From Deltaproteobacteria bacterium IMCC39146 (GTDB lineage: Bacteria > Desulfobacterota > Desulfuromonadia > Desulfuromonadales > BM103), in the NCBI GenBank assembly GCA_030005635.1, contig JARUHP010000026.1, forward strand, positions 1 to 57,482: a stretch of 57,482 nucleotides of DNA, in the 5' to 3' direction. The notes below the pieces were generated by a model, which worked only from the letters and a program-made list of their open reading frames with translations, had not been told where the DNA came from and ran no database searches. The translations under genes were made by a program, and so were the position numbers. Below are positions 1-8,682 of this stretch, piece by piece. How positions within the stretch are numbered: position 1 is the stretch's first letter; every line of letters starts with the position of its first letter.

Positions 1-51
1 CTCTTCGAAACGCATTATCCGGATCTCCTGTTGTAGAACTGTTCGTTTCAT
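1..51 (-). CDS. transposase N-terminus (partial)
   Basis: Only the first 17 codons are inside the window. They read MKRTVLQQEIRIMRFEE, which I recognise as the N-terminus of the ISNCY (IS1202-like) transposases. A strong AGGAGG ribosome binding site lies a few bases upstream of the ATG on the minus strand. The DDE catalytic domain would lie to the left of the window, so intactness cannot be judged. Confidence 0.7.
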   Translation of the reverse strand, partial: MKRTVLQQEIRIMRFEE

Positions 52-110
52 AGTGTCCTCCTACTGGACAGAATGAACCGGACAGATGTTGTGCTACAAC
101 ACCGGACAGT
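1..110 (-). mobile_element. cut end of an ISNCY-type insertion sequence
   Basis: The window edge cuts an insertion sequence. Just beyond the transposase start lie three copies of a GGACAG-containing element (near 65-71, 78-85 and 102-109) and a TGTTGT/ACAACA inverted repeat at 87-101, which look like terminal or transposase-binding sequences. The outer boundary near position 110 is an estimate, because only one end is visible and no target-site duplication can be checked. Confidence 0.6.
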
Positions 111-671
111 TTATTTGCTAGCGACACGAGGGGTCATCAACGGGAGAGAATCGTCCAATTTGACTCAACGCCGCAGAGATGTTAGCGTTGTGACCTCTTA
201 AGTCTTGGCGGCGTTATCTTTCCGGACGAACCGACCAAAGACCCGCAAATGAGGTGGACCGTAATGACCCTCGGTGATTTCGGGACGAACCCTCTCTCAA
301 TAGGGCAGCACTGGCTTGAAGCGTTCCGCTTTAAGACCGGGTGCGGGTGGCCCTGTCCTTATCAAAAAATCACACAGCAAGTTCACTAAAGGCACTTTTC
401 TGCCTAGCCACTCTAATCCTCGCCGCAGATTATCGTCTGTTGTCAATGACTTTTTCCATTTCTGCCGTACGTGCCTTCGCTGAAAACAAGACCAATTCTG
501 TTGGCTTCTTTGTTTCAGCACGACTTTACTTGCAAGCATAGATGATGTCAGGAGAATGAAAAATTATATCCACCTGACTCCATAAGGAGCCTCTTTTGGA
601 ATTCATTTAAACAACAATACAACCGTCTGAAACTAGAGGTATTGATTACCCAAAGATATTAAGGAGGAGAT
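111..671. other. gap between IS end and rpsU, no recognisable gene
   Basis: About 560 bases without a convincing gene. Open frames of 60-80 codons exist on both strands (about 297-541), but they lack good ribosome binding sites and resemble nothing I know. The stretch may be a decayed insertion-sequence or gene remnant. The promoter for the S21 gene must lie near its right end. Confidence 0.4.
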
Positions 672-875
672 GTGGAAATCAAAGTTATCAATAACGACAT
701 AAACAAGGCAATGCGTGTGATGAAGCGCAAACTGCAACAGGAAGGCGTTTTTCGTGAACTGAGAAGAAGACGGTTTCATGAAAAACCGAGCGCTAAACGG
801 AACCGAAAGCAGGATGAAGCGATAAGACGGGAACGCAAGCGGTTAAGCAAGCTAAAACGCTTTGCTAGGACATAA
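672..875 (+). CDS. rpsU: 30S ribosomal protein bS21
   Basis: A 67-residue, very basic protein with the typical bS21 layout: an N-terminal MEIKVINND stretch, then KRKLQQEGVFRELRRRR and a lysine/arginine-rich tail. bS21 sits on the 30S platform near the anti-Shine-Dalgarno region and helps initiation. The start is GTG at 672, set by a strong AAGGAGGAG at 661-669; an ATG at 670 is out of frame. Many deltaproteobacteria carry more than one rpsU copy. This one stands alone beside an IS element, without dnaG or rpoD, so it may be an accessory paralogue. Confidence 0.88.
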   Translation: MEIKVINNDINKAMRVMKRKLQQEGVFRELRRRRFHEKPSAKRNRKQDEAIRRERKRLSKLKRFART

Positions 876-941
876 AGACATCAAGGAGAGTGAAAAGGGT
901 TGTAACGGATACAGTGGAAAGCCGGTGATTGACGAGCTCGA

Positions 942-958
942 TAATCCCCCGGGGATTA
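942..958. promoter_or_regulatory. 17-bp palindrome upstream of ablA
   Basis: TAATCCCC, one central C, then GGGGATTA form a perfect inverted repeat about 75 bases before the aminomutase start. It could be an operator or a hairpin in the leader. There is no T-run, so it is not a standard terminator. Confidence 0.35.
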
Positions 959-1033
959 CTCGTTCACACAAAAGCTGGGAAGACTGACAACTAATTTGAT
1001 TTGAATTGAAAGCAATGTCTGAGGAAATAACCA

Positions 1034-2350
1034 ATGCCCATATACAGTAGTAGACAACAGAATCTCGCCGAACAAATGTCAGAAGAGCCTGTCTCAATGT
1101 CTAACTGGAAAGATTGGCGCTGGCAACTTAAAAACTCGATTCAGCGATTAGAGACCTTTGAGAATCTTCTTGGCATTAGGTTTCAGGAGAAAGAACGCAA
1201 AAAGATTGATTTGACTCTGAAGAGGTTTCCGCTCTCCATCACTCCTTATTATCTTTCGTTGATTGATACGTCTGATTACAAAAATGACCCGGTTTATTTA
1301 CAAGCCTTTCCATCTCCGGCCGAATTAGAGATCGGCAAAAATGACATGGTTGACCCGCTGGCTGAGGACAAAGACAGCCCGGCCAAGGGAATTACGCATC
1401 GTTATCCGGATCGGGTTCTTTTTCATGTCAGCAATGTTTGCTCAATGTACTGTCGTCACTGTACTCGAAAGCGAAAAGTTGGAGATGTCGATTTCATCCC
1501 AGACCAGAATCAAATCAGAGAAGGCCTCGATTACATCCGCAATAATCCGGTTATTCGTGATGTTCTTCTCTCTGGAGGCGATCCGTTGATGCTCCCGGAT
1601 CATTACCTTGATTGGATACTGACTGAATTGCGCCAGATTGAGCATGTCGAGATTATTCGTATCGGTAGCCGCATGCCAGTTGTTCTGCCCTACCGTATTA
1701 ACGATGACCTTGTAAAGATGCTACAAAAGCATCAGCCCGTCTGGCTCAATACACACTTCAATCATCCGCGTGAGATTACGGCTTCTTCGCGTCAGGCGCT
1801 ACGCCTGTTGGCAGATGGCGGCATTCCTCTTGGCAACCAGTCTGTTCTGCTTGCAGGCGTCAATGACTGCCCACGGATCATGAGGTCTTTGGTTCATAAG
1901 TTGGTAGAGAATCGTGTTCGTCCCTATTACCTCTATCAATGCGACCTTTCTGAGGGGTTGTCACATTTCCGTACTCCGGTTGGCAAGGGGGTTGAAATCA
2001 TGGAAAGCCTGATTGGACACACCAGTGGTTTTTCGGTCCCGACCTATGTCATAGACGCACCGGGCGGAGGAGGAAAGATTCCACTCACGCCTAACTATCT
2101 CATCTCGTTAAGCACAAACAAGGTGGTTCTGCGTAATTATGAAGGTGTGATTACCACCTACCAAGAGCCAGAAAAGTACGAATCTAATTTTTGCGACCGA
2201 AAATGCGATGAATGTCATCTTCAACTCAAGCTTGAGGATGCTGATGAGTATTGCTCGACAGGCATCGAAAGGTTGTTAGCTGACTATGACAAAACGATAT
2301 CTCTCACACCGATTGACAACGACAGGTTCGAAAGGCGTAACAATGACTGA
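1034..2350 (+). CDS. ablA: lysine 2,3-aminomutase
   Basis: A 438-residue radical SAM enzyme that converts L-lysine to L-beta-lysine using PLP, a [4Fe-4S] cluster and S-adenosylmethionine. The cluster motif CxxxCxxC is at C136, C140 and C143. The PLP lysine lies in DAPGGGGK (K348), and the cysteine-rich C-terminal tail (FCDRKCDEC and a later Cys) matches the zinc-binding cysteines of clostridial KamA. The overlapping downstream acetyltransferase points to synthesis of the compatible solute N-epsilon-acetyl-beta-lysine rather than lysine fermentation. The start at 1034 has GAGG-like pairing about 12 bases upstream; a second Met at 1076 is possible. Confidence 0.93.
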   Translation: MPIYSSRQQNLAEQMSEEPVSMSNWKDWRWQLKNSIQRLETFENLLGIRFQEKERKKIDLTLKRFPLSITPYYLSLIDTSDYKNDPVYLQAFPSPAELEIGKNDMVDPLAEDKDSPAKGITHRYPDRVLFHVSNVCSMYCRHCTRKRKVGDVDFIPDQNQIREGLDYIRNNPVIRDVLLSGGDPLMLPDHYLDWILTELRQIEHVEIIRIGSRMPVVLPYRINDDLVKMLQKHQPVWLNTHFNHPREITASSRQALRLLADGGIPLGNQSVLLAGVNDCPRIMRSLVHKLVENRVRPYYLYQCDLSEGLSHFRTPVGKGVEIMESLIGHTSGFSVPTYVIDAPGGGGKIPLTPNYLISLSTNKVVLRNYEGVITTYQEPEKYESNFCDRKCDECHLQLKLEDADEYCSTGIERLLADYDKTISLTPIDNDRFERRNND

Positions 2351-3191
2351 TACTGTTGAGAAAGTTGGCAACTCGATCATTCAGCATGGACCTAACAATC
2401 AGCGAATATATCTGATGAAATCTTCCGCTGACGATTTGCCAGGTCTGGCAATTAAACTTGATAACCTGGCCGCAACAAATAACTATTCAAAAATCTTTGC
2501 GAAAATACCAGAAAAGCAAAGGAATTTATTCTTGCACAACGGCTATCAGGTAGAAGCCTCGGTGCCCGGGTTGTTTAATGGCAAAGAGCAAGGGCTTTTC
2601 ATCAGCAAGTACCCAATTGGTGACAGAGGAAGAGAGACACAACCCGACCTCGTTAACGACATCCTGGAAACTGCCAAGGCAAAGCAGGGTCTGGTCTCGG
2701 GGTTAGGTCTGTCTGATTGCGTCTGCCGTCCGCTTTTTGCGGAAGATATGGATAAGGCAGCCAGCCTCTACCGCCTTGTCTTCGACAGCTATCCCTTCCC
2801 AATTGATGACCCTGATTACCTTAGAAGTACAATGGATCACATCGCCTACTACGGCGTATGGTCTGCTGATCAATTAGTTGCTCTCTCTTCTGCTGAAATC
2901 GACTACGAGAACGCCAACGCAGAAATGACTGATTTTGCATCCCACCCAGATCACCAAGGTCAAGGCTTCGCCAGTTTCCTTCTGGCTCGGATGGAGATAG
3001 ACATGAAAGACCGGCAAATAGCAACGTTATATACCATCGCCCGGGCATACTCGTACGGTATGAATGTCACCTTTGCCAAAAATGGTTATTTCTTTAGCGG
3101 AACGCTAACGAATAACACTCAAATTTCAGGCAGACTCGAAAGCATGAACGTCTGGTACAAGCTTTTACCTGTTGCATTAGAGCCAATATGA
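2343..3191 (+). CDS. ablB: beta-lysine N-acetyltransferase
   Basis: A 282-residue GNAT-family enzyme. The C-terminal half carries the acetyl-CoA fold, with [16 protein letters not shown] giving the Q/RxxGxG/A loop. It acetylates the epsilon amino group of beta-lysine with acetyl-CoA, the second step of N-epsilon-acetyl-beta-lysine synthesis. The ATG at 2343 overlaps the end of ablA by eight bases; an upstream in-frame start at 2286 lies deep inside ablA and is less likely. The overlap implies translational coupling. The product is an osmolyte in methanogens and several anaerobic bacteria, which suggests a saline or brackish habitat. Confidence 0.88.
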   Translation: MTDTVEKVGNSIIQHGPNNQRIYLMKSSADDLPGLAIKLDNLAATNNYSKIFAKIPEKQRNLFLHNGYQVEASVPGLFNGKEQGLFISKYPIGDRGRETQPDLVNDILETAKAKQGLVSGLGLSDCVCRPLFAEDMDKAASLYRLVFDSYPFPIDDPDYLRSTMDHIAYYGVWSADQLVALSSAEIDYENANAEMTDFASHPDHQGQGFASFLLARMEIDMKDRQIATLYTIARAYSYGMNVTFAKNGYFFSGTLTNNTQISGRLESMNVWYKLLPVALEPI

Positions 3192-3559
3192 AAGGATTTG
3201 TATTGATGTCGGGAGCTTCAACTGCCATTGCAATATCAGAAATGTACCGTTTTGCCAGGGAAGCAGCATTGCGAGTTCGTGCTCAACTTTTCCGTCTTCA
3301 CTGCTCAAGAGTGATCTTTGTCGAGCAAGAGGAGGCTTGGCTGAAGCTGACATATGGTGATCAGTGTTACGTTACTGCACCTTTAGTGTTACTGGCAAAA
3401 CTGAGGAAGATTCAAGAAGTAAAGCAAGCAGATGATTTGTGGCAATTAATAACACAAGAGCCAGCCAAGAAACATGAATGTACCGTATCAATGGTGTTTG
3501 TAGTTGTTTTCTTTTTAATTTTCATATTGATTGCCATGTTGACAATATATGTTGTTTAG
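3188..3559 (+). CDS. small tail-anchored protein in the abl operon
   Basis: A 123-residue protein I do not recognise. Its ATG overlaps the ablB stop codon (ATGA), so it is almost certainly co-translated. The first 95 residues look soluble and mildly basic; the last 25 form one strongly hydrophobic segment (VFVVVFFLIFILIAMLTIYVV) with no residues after it, as in a tail-anchored membrane protein. There is no signal peptide or catalytic motif. The operon position suggests a link to osmolyte synthesis or salt sensing, but this is inference. Confidence 0.65.
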   Translation: MKGFVLMSGASTAIAISEMYRFAREAALRVRAQLFRLHCSRVIFVEQEEAWLKLTYGDQCYVTAPLVLLAKLRKIQEVKQADDLWQLITQEPAKKHECTVSMVFVVVFFLIFILIAMLTIYVV

Positions 3560-3583
3560 CTGGTTCCTTTTAGGAGACAGGTT

Positions 3584-3793
3584 ATGTGTAAGTACATTGA
3601 TATGTGTAGTTTTTATATCAAATTCAAGAACCGGGAGAGCTTAATTTGGAAGGCAATGATTAAAAATTACTGTATAGACGGTGCTGAGTGTACACGTTTC
3701 CATACTTATAACAAGCAAGGCTTTAAAGAGTTGCCGGCAGAGATCATGCCGACAGGCAACCGTGTTTCGAAAGTTTTTTTGTCCTTACGGTAA
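3584..3793 (+). CDS. small cysteine-containing hypothetical protein
   Basis: A 69-residue protein starting MCKYIDMCSFYIKF, with four cysteines in two pairs (C2, C8 near the N-terminus; one in KNYCIDG and one in ECTRF). It resembles a group of very short MCxY...CxFF...YC...CARY proteins seen in Geobacter-like genomes, whose function is unknown. The cysteines could hold a metal or FeS cluster. AGGAG lies just upstream of the ATG, 24 bases after the preceding stop, so it may belong to the abl transcript. Confidence 0.6.
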   Translation: MCKYIDMCSFYIKFKNRESLIWKAMIKNYCIDGAECTRFHTYNKQGFKELPAEIMPTGNRVSKVFLSLR

Positions 3794-3892
3794 ACCTTGT
3801 TAAACAGAACTAACGTAATTCCAGAGCACATCTAATATAGGGCTAATAGTATTTAGCACCAATCAACCAAGATCAGAAAAGGGAAAAGAGAA

Positions 3893-4156
3893 ATGCTTTC
3901 TGCCGGGAAAATGTCTAAAGCTCTCCAACACTTCGGAATAAAAGTTATTCGTTACGAAGAATCTGCAAAACCAAAATATATGGACGGAGAGGTAATCCTT
4001 GGAAATTCGCTTAGCGTTCAGGTCGGTTATGATTATGCTTGTCTCTGCCATGTTAGTGACGACGATATTGAGTACCTTCTGGAGAGAGAAGAAATTGTTC
4101 GTGAAATAGATTTTGCTACCGAAGTTGCAAAGTTCTTAAAGACAATGATTCAATAG
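3893..4156 (+). CDS. hypothetical protein, 87 aa
   Basis: An acidic 87-residue soluble protein with no motif I recognise. A patterned alternation of charged and hydrophobic residues (VSDDDIEYLLEREEIVREIDFATEV) supports real coding. A purine-rich stretch (GGGAAAAGAG) precedes the ATG. The gene sits between other small unknowns and a terminator-like hairpin at 4344-4373. Confidence 0.5.
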   Translation: MLSAGKMSKALQHFGIKVIRYEESAKPKYMDGEVILGNSLSVQVGYDYACLCHVSDDDIEYLLEREEIVREIDFATEVAKFLKTMIQ

Positions 4157-4603
4157 TCGCGCACGAAAATGTTTTTGACACTGATGTATCGCCTTAAAAG
4201 TAGGAAACGGGTGACCGGTTCTTAATATCACGATTAATAATAATGCTTGGATGCTTAACGGCACATATTCTTATTAATGCTCTCGCAACTGATTCTCCGA
4301 GAACCTTAGGATTAATAAGAGACTTCACTGCTTGATTTTTATTTGTCCACTCCATTCATGGAGTGGACATTTTAAATGCAGGCATCATGCTGGTAGGTAA
4401 GTTTCTCTGCCCCATCGTAAGATGCATCATAGCCGATTGATGTTTTCCTTTAACGTTTAAAAGACGAGCTCGAAACTCGTTCTTAAACCTCAAAAGGTAT
4501 CACAGAGAAGACCCCGCCTGCTTAACTCCTTCCTGCCTTAATAAGCCTTTCAGATACATATTCATTCTCTGAGCTCTATTACTTTCAAAAAGGAGAATAA
4601 ATC
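4157..4603. other. 447-bp gap without a gene
   Basis: Apart from the hairpin at 4344-4373, I see only A/T-rich sequence with repeated ATTAATA-type words (around 4230-4310), a GACGAG/CTCGTTC inverted repeat around 4462-4482, and an unlocated promoter for the 4604 gene. No tRNA or known riboswitch was recognised. Confidence 0.4.
4344..4373. terminator. intrinsic terminator hairpin
   Basis: TGTCCACTCC and GGAGTGGACA form a perfect 10-bp stem with a 6-base loop, followed by TTTT on the plus strand and preceded by an A/T-rich tract that could serve the minus strand. It probably ends transcripts from the small genes to its left. Confidence 0.7.
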
Positions 4604-4951
4604 ATGTTTAAAATCCTTAACCACGCAGGCCTTGAGCTGCAATCACTACCACCCGACCTCACCCGCCAAGTTCAAATCGAGCTACAGAAGCTCCTGGAGC
4701 TAAGCGGTGGCCAGACCATCGACAATGAATTCGGTACTGTCTACGTCCAGGAAGAAGATGACGATGACGCCAGCGTCGAGTCCACCCTCGGCCACTCTCT
4801 TACACTGTTGTTATTTGAGGGCATGGCCTTCCGTGATGGTTGCTTCATCGGCTACCTGTCTGGCGGTGGTAATCAATGCCTGGATGTAGTGATCTGTCCT
4901 GAGCGCTATCTGACTCCCGCTTGGAAGTCGGCATTACAGGCTGAGTTGTGA
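4604..4951 (+). CDS. hypothetical acidic protein upstream of radC
   Basis: A 115-residue acidic protein with an EEDDDDA run in the middle. I do not recognise it. A clear AAAAAGGAG lies before the ATG, and its stop codon is 10 bases upstream of the RadC-family start, so the two form a small operon. Similar short acidic partners accompany radC-like genes on plasmids and islands, so an accessory, mobile-element role is plausible but not shown by any motif. Confidence 0.6.
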   Translation: MFKILNHAGLELQSLPPDLTRQVQIELQKLLELSGGQTIDNEFGTVYVQEEDDDDASVESTLGHSLTLLLFEGMAFRDGCFIGYLSGGGNQCLDVVICPERYLTPAWKSALQAEL

Positions 4952-4961
4952 GGAGGTGAGC

Positions 4962-5462
4962 ATGAAAGAACTTGCTAACTTCTTTACGCAAGAGGGTGAT
5001 GAAGGGCAACCACGGGCTTTGAGGTTAAAGGTCATCAAGCCGGTTTTTGAAACGATCACCGTGCATGAAAGTGCGGGTCCATACCTGTCAGGCAGGCCTC
5101 TAAAATCATCTGATGCTGTTTTTGAATTGTTTCGTTATCTGCAACAAGAAACCAAAGAGCTTATGTTCTCAGTACACCTCGATAGCAAGAACCAGTTGTT
5201 ATGTGTCGAGTTGGTGTCAGTGGGCAGTCTCAACGCCAGCACTGTCCATCCTCGTGAAGTCTTCAAAAGCGTACTGCTCTCTTCGGCAGCAGGCTTGATC
5301 ATGATTCACAATCACCCTTCCGGCGATCCAACACCGAGTCGTGAAGATCACGACATCACAAAGCGGCTGAAAGAAGCTTCAGAGCTTCTCGGGATCAGAC
5401 TTCTGGACCACATTGTTATTGGCGAAACGTGTTCCTCGTTTGCTGATCACGGGACGTTGTGA
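4962..5462 (+). CDS. RadC-family JAB domain protein
   Basis: A 166-residue protein with the JAB/MPN metalloprotease-like signature HNHPSGDPTPSREDHD (zinc ligands H, H and D) preceded by a conserved glutamate-containing strand. It lacks the helix-hairpin-helix N-terminal part of full-length RadC (about 220 residues). Short forms like this are typical of plasmids, ICEs and genomic islands. Despite the name, a role in DNA repair is doubtful for the family. The ATG at 4962 is chosen because AGGAGGTG (4951-4958) is ideally placed; an in-frame GTG at 4956 lies inside that site. Confidence 0.85.
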   Translation: MKELANFFTQEGDEGQPRALRLKVIKPVFETITVHESAGPYLSGRPLKSSDAVFELFRYLQQETKELMFSVHLDSKNQLLCVELVSVGSLNASTVHPREVFKSVLLSSAAGLIMIHNHPSGDPTPSREDHDITKRLKEASELLGIRLLDHIVIGETCSSFADHGTL

Positions 5463-5497
5463 AGGTAAGAGAGAAGTATTCTAGTCGATCTCAAGTG

Positions 5498-6436
5498 CTA
5501 AAAGATCAATAAGTGGAGGACACCTCTGATGCAGAGACCGACGCATGCTCCAGCTATTGCCGGTCGTACAACCGATGCACATCTGTCCCCCGCTGAGATG
5601 AGCACAGCCACCCCGACAATGTCGAGAGGGTTGATGATGAAGCCAGCGATGCGATTTAGTTCGACGACGCTCAGCGACCCCTCTTGCAGCAGGTTCAATA
5701 TGACCCCCATCATTGCTGTGCCACCGGCGAGAAACTTGGTGACTATCGGGAGAACAGCGATACCTGGCAGCCCTATCTGTCCCAGTGCCGGCGACAGAAA
5801 TTCCCCCAGGAATGCGATCGTGCCGCTGGCCTTGAGTACGCCGACCAGGAAGATCGCCAGCACCAGGATAGGGATAGAGTTGAGAACTATCTGGGTCGCT
5901 TCCTGACCACCGGTGATCATAATGTTGAGGGCAGTGGTTTTTGTCTCTTTTGTTTTTTTTTCTGCTGCTGGCGGGGCAGAACGGATTTCTTCTGCCAGAG
6001 GTCTGGTAAAGAGATAGTAGGTCAGGCTCGCTGCCGCCAGTCCACCGACCAGAGAGGTGGCAATGATCGCCCCCAGGTCAAGGCCGACCGCCACTAGCGG
6101 GAAGACAACGTTGGCCTGGGACATGGTCAAGATCATTGCCAGGGTGGCCGCTATTTGCCTCCTGGTCGTATTGTCTTTCTCCATTAAGGTCAGAGTGGCC
6201 AGTGGTGCGGCAAAGCTGACGAGAAGAAGTTGCACAATGGCAAAGCCCCCGGCGCCTGGAATACCGAAGATCTTTAATGCTGGTGAAAGGGTACGGGCAA
6301 TGAGTGAAAGAAGCCCCTTAGCCTCGGCCAACTTCATGGCTGCCATCATCAGCACCATTACCGGTAGCAGTATATAGAGGGCCAGATCGATGGCTGATTT
6401 CCCCGAGGCAAGTATGAGTTGGACAATCTCTTGCAT
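5498..6436 (-). CDS. nucleoside-recognition (gate) domain membrane protein
   Basis: A 312-residue integral membrane protein with about eight hydrophobic segments and two copies of the 'nucleoside recognition' gate fold: one near residues 20-125 (LALYILLPVMVLMMAAMKLAE), one near 185-290 (QIVLNSIPILVLAIFLVGVL). Relatives include SpmA/SpmB-like and transporter gate proteins. The substrate is unknown; the family name should not be read as proof of nucleoside transport. It is the last gene of the minus-strand series, 240 bases after the adenosyltransferase gene, so it may or may not be co-transcribed. Confidence 0.75.
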   Translation of the reverse strand: MQEIVQLILASGKSAIDLALYILLPVMVLMMAAMKLAEAKGLLSLIARTLSPALKIFGIPGAGGFAIVQLLLVSFAAPLATLTLMEKDNTTRRQIAATLAMILTMSQANVVFPLVAVGLDLGAIIATSLVGGLAAASLTYYLFTRPLAEEIRSAPPAAEKKTKETKTTALNIMITGGQEATQIVLNSIPILVLAIFLVGVLKASGTIAFLGEFLSPALGQIGLPGIAVLPIVTKFLAGGTAMMGVILNLLQEGSLSVVELNRIAGFIINPLDIVGVAVLISAGDRCASVVRPAIAGACVGLCIRGVLHLLIF

Positions 6437-6676
6437 CTTTTGGCTCCTTAAGAGTTGGCTCAGAGTTGACAGCCGTTCAGGTTGCTGTGACTGGGCATGG
6501 CAGGCCGAAACCTCCGCGGTTTTTTAAACTGGTTTGCCCGCGTGTAATAAGCAAAAACTTCGGCTAACTACAGGAAAAAAATGAAACATGGCGGAAGGAA
6601 CTCATGCTGTCATGTCTCTTACTCTGCAAGCCAATCTCTATCGTCTGTAAGGGCGATACTTTCTCTGGAGGGACCC

Positions 6677-7249
6677 TCATTCGTTGGGGTGCTCAGAACT
6701 CCACCGGATATCGGCTTTCCCCCGGTCGTTGCAAAACCGCGCCCACACAAAAAAGAGATCAGAGAGACGGTTGAGAAACTTCAGGCAATAGGGATTGATT
6801 TCATCGCCAGCCTCTATCAGGGCGACAACTTCACGTTCACAACGGCGGGCTACAGTACGTGCAAGATGCAGGGTTGCAGCCGCACGATTACCTCCAGGAA
6901 GAATGAAGCTGTGGGCTGCTTCCAACTGTTGATTTGCTTCATCCACCCAGGCTTCAACCCGGTCAATGTGCACTTGGTGGATTCTGGGAATTCGGCAGGC
7001 GAGTTCACTATCTATGGGCGTTGCTAATTCCCCTCCCAGGTTGAAGAGTTGATTCTGAAGTTGTAACAAATTCTCCTTCATTTCCGGCGAAAGCGCCTCA
7101 CAGAGCACCAGACCAATGACCGAATTCAGTTCATCTACTGTTCCATAGGCATTAACTCGCTGAGAGTCCTTACGAATACGGCTGCCATCAGTCAGACTTG
7201 TCTCCCCCAGATCACCCCCACGGGTCGTAACCGGATCGATTTTAGCCAT
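6677..7249 (-). CDS. cob(I)alamin adenosyltransferase, PduO type
   Basis: A 190-residue ATP:cob(I)alamin adenosyltransferase, making adenosylcobalamin for B12-dependent mutases. Family motifs are visible: TRGGDLGETSLTDGSR near the N-terminus (ATP binding), AYGTVDELNSVIG, and the C-terminal FLNRLSDLFFVWAR helix. The start is the second Met, because AGGAG lies 7 bases upstream of it; an ATG at 7255 is too close to that site. It follows the gene for IcmF, which needs this cofactor, making a functional pair. No cobalamin riboswitch was seen upstream. Confidence 0.9.
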   Translation of the reverse strand: MAKIDPVTTRGGDLGETSLTDGSRIRKDSQRVNAYGTVDELNSVIGLVLCEALSPEMKENLLQLQNQLFNLGGELATPIDSELACRIPRIHQVHIDRVEAWVDEANQQLEAAHSFILPGGNRAAATLHLARTVARRCEREVVALIEAGDEINPYCLKFLNRLSDLFFVWARFCNDRGKADIRWSSEHPNE

Positions 7250-7293
7250 TGTCATACTCCTTATGTTCTCTGTACTTGAGGTGTCAACTGAAA

Positions 7294-7326
7294 GGCCCTC
7301 TCCCTGAAGTGTTAAAGGAAAGGGCC
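7294..7326 (-). terminator. weak hairpin between the peptidase and adenosyltransferase genes
   Basis: GGCCCTCTCC and GGAAAGGGCC can form a 10-bp stem with one G-T pair and a 13-base loop. The following tract on the minus strand has only three T. It may attenuate or stabilise the transcript rather than end it. Confidence 0.3.
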
Positions 7327-7374
7327 CTATGCCGACGTTATGCGAATTCCCGCGCTAAAGACTATGCTGGCCCA

Positions 7375-8541
7375 TTACACGCTAACGAGTTCATCCGACA
7401 GTGGGCTGAGCTTTTCACCCCCGGATTCGGTCACAGCAAAGGTGTTTTCGATGCCGATCGGTCCCAGGTCGGGAAAGGCAAATTTCGGTTCGATGGCAAT
7501 GGTCTGCCCGGCGACCAGCGGCTGATCGAAACCCTGCGCCAGAATCGGCATTTCGTCCAGTTCGAGCCCGACGCCGTGACCGACAAACTTAGCGTTTTCT
7601 CCCGGTTGGCCCATGAAATAGTCACCCAGGCCGGCGTCATCGGCCATCTGGGCGGCCATGGCAAAGAGTTCGGAACAGATAATCCCCGGTTTGAGACGTT
7701 CAACAACCGCCGCCTGAATGCGAAGGGCTACATCGAAGGCATGTTGCAGCTTTTCGTTCAGCTCACCACAGACAAACATGCGCGTTGAATCGACAATATA
7801 GCCATCATAGATAGCGGTGTAGTCAACCAGAATAGGCTGGCCGGCCTTGATCACCGCAGCGGAGGCACCGTGGGGAGCGGCATCCGACATTCCTCGCCCG
7901 GTGACCGCACCGTCAAAGAAACCGGCGCTGTTTGCGCTGCACCCTGAGACCACTATCCCCATGAAGAGTTCCTGATTATAGGCCCGCATCCGTACATAAC
8001 CTTCACTGCCTCGCTTGCGCAAGCGCGCTTCAAATTCTGCAGCCAGGTCGACCTCGCGCATCCCCGGCCGTAAAAATTCCGGAACCTCGGCGAAGACCTC
8101 GCATAGTTGACTGCCTGCATGGCGCAAACGTTCAAGTTCCCAGGCCGACTTTACCGAGCGCAGGTCACGATTGAGTGCTGAAATATCGGCAAAATTCCGC
8201 TCGGGCAGTAACTTGCCGTAATAATTAAACAGCTGCACCGAGAGCACATCGAAGGTCAGGCCGATTTTCTGCTGCCCGCTAAAGAGCCGAGCAAAATCCT
8301 TGCTGCGCGGGAAGGAGCGGATGTCGGCGACATGGGCCTCTTCCTTGGCGCGGGCCAGACTTTTGCGTACCAGTAACAGCGGCTCTCCATGAGCCGGCAC
8401 CCAGAGCGTGGAGTTCTGGCGGGTCGCGGTGAAGTAGTAGATATCGATCGGATAGGTAAAGAGCGCACCATCCAACTCTTGCTGCTGCAGACTCTCCTGC
8501 AGGCGGAGGATACGGGCCGAACATTCATTTTTCAAAGTCAT
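7375..8541 (-). CDS. M24-family aminopeptidase P-like protein
   Basis: A 388-residue protein with a creatinase/prolidase N-terminal domain (about 1-135) and an M24 'pita-bread' metalloprotease domain (about 145-388). The metal ligands appear conserved: Asp in VDYTAIYDG and VDSTRMF, His in GHGVGLE, Glu in IEPKF and in GIENTF. Xaa-Pro peptidases remove N-terminal residues before proline, but this family also includes creatinase and DMSP lyase (DddP), so the substrate is open. Its position between icmF and the adenosyltransferase suggests a role linked to amino-acid or organic-acid use. Confidence 0.82.
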   Translation of the reverse strand: MTLKNECSARILRLQESLQQQELDGALFTYPIDIYYFTATRQNSTLWVPAHGEPLLLVRKSLARAKEEAHVADIRSFPRSKDFARLFSGQQKIGLTFDVLSVQLFNYYGKLLPERNFADISALNRDLRSVKSAWELERLRHAGSQLCEVFAEVPEFLRPGMREVDLAAEFEARLRKRGSEGYVRMRAYNQELFMGIVVSGCSANSAGFFDGAVTGRGMSDAAPHGASAAVIKAGQPILVDYTAIYDGYIVDSTRMFVCGELNEKLQHAFDVALRIQAAVVERLKPGIICSELFAMAAQMADDAGLGDYFMGQPGENAKFVGHGVGLELDEMPILAQGFDQPLVAGQTIAIEPKFAFPDLGPIGIENTFAVTESGGEKLSPLSDELVSV

Positions 8542-8682
8542 GGATCAATCCTTTAATTGACAACAGGCGCCAGGTATCGGGTACTTTTTTCAGGTTGAAG
8601 ATCAGAGAAAGGAGAACAATCGACGATCCTTATCTTCTCCAGTGCCCGGAACCTGGAAACCTTTGCCTGGCTCCTTGAGTGG

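Noticed and set aside
297-541. Open frames of 66-80 codons on both strands
   Set aside because: No ribosome binding site, no recognisable composition, and they overlap each other; probably chance or decayed DNA.
6437-6676. Possible riboswitch (cobalamin or purine) before the nucleoside-gate gene
   Set aside because: An AAACC/GGTTT hairpin is present but none of the conserved riboswitch core motifs could be found.
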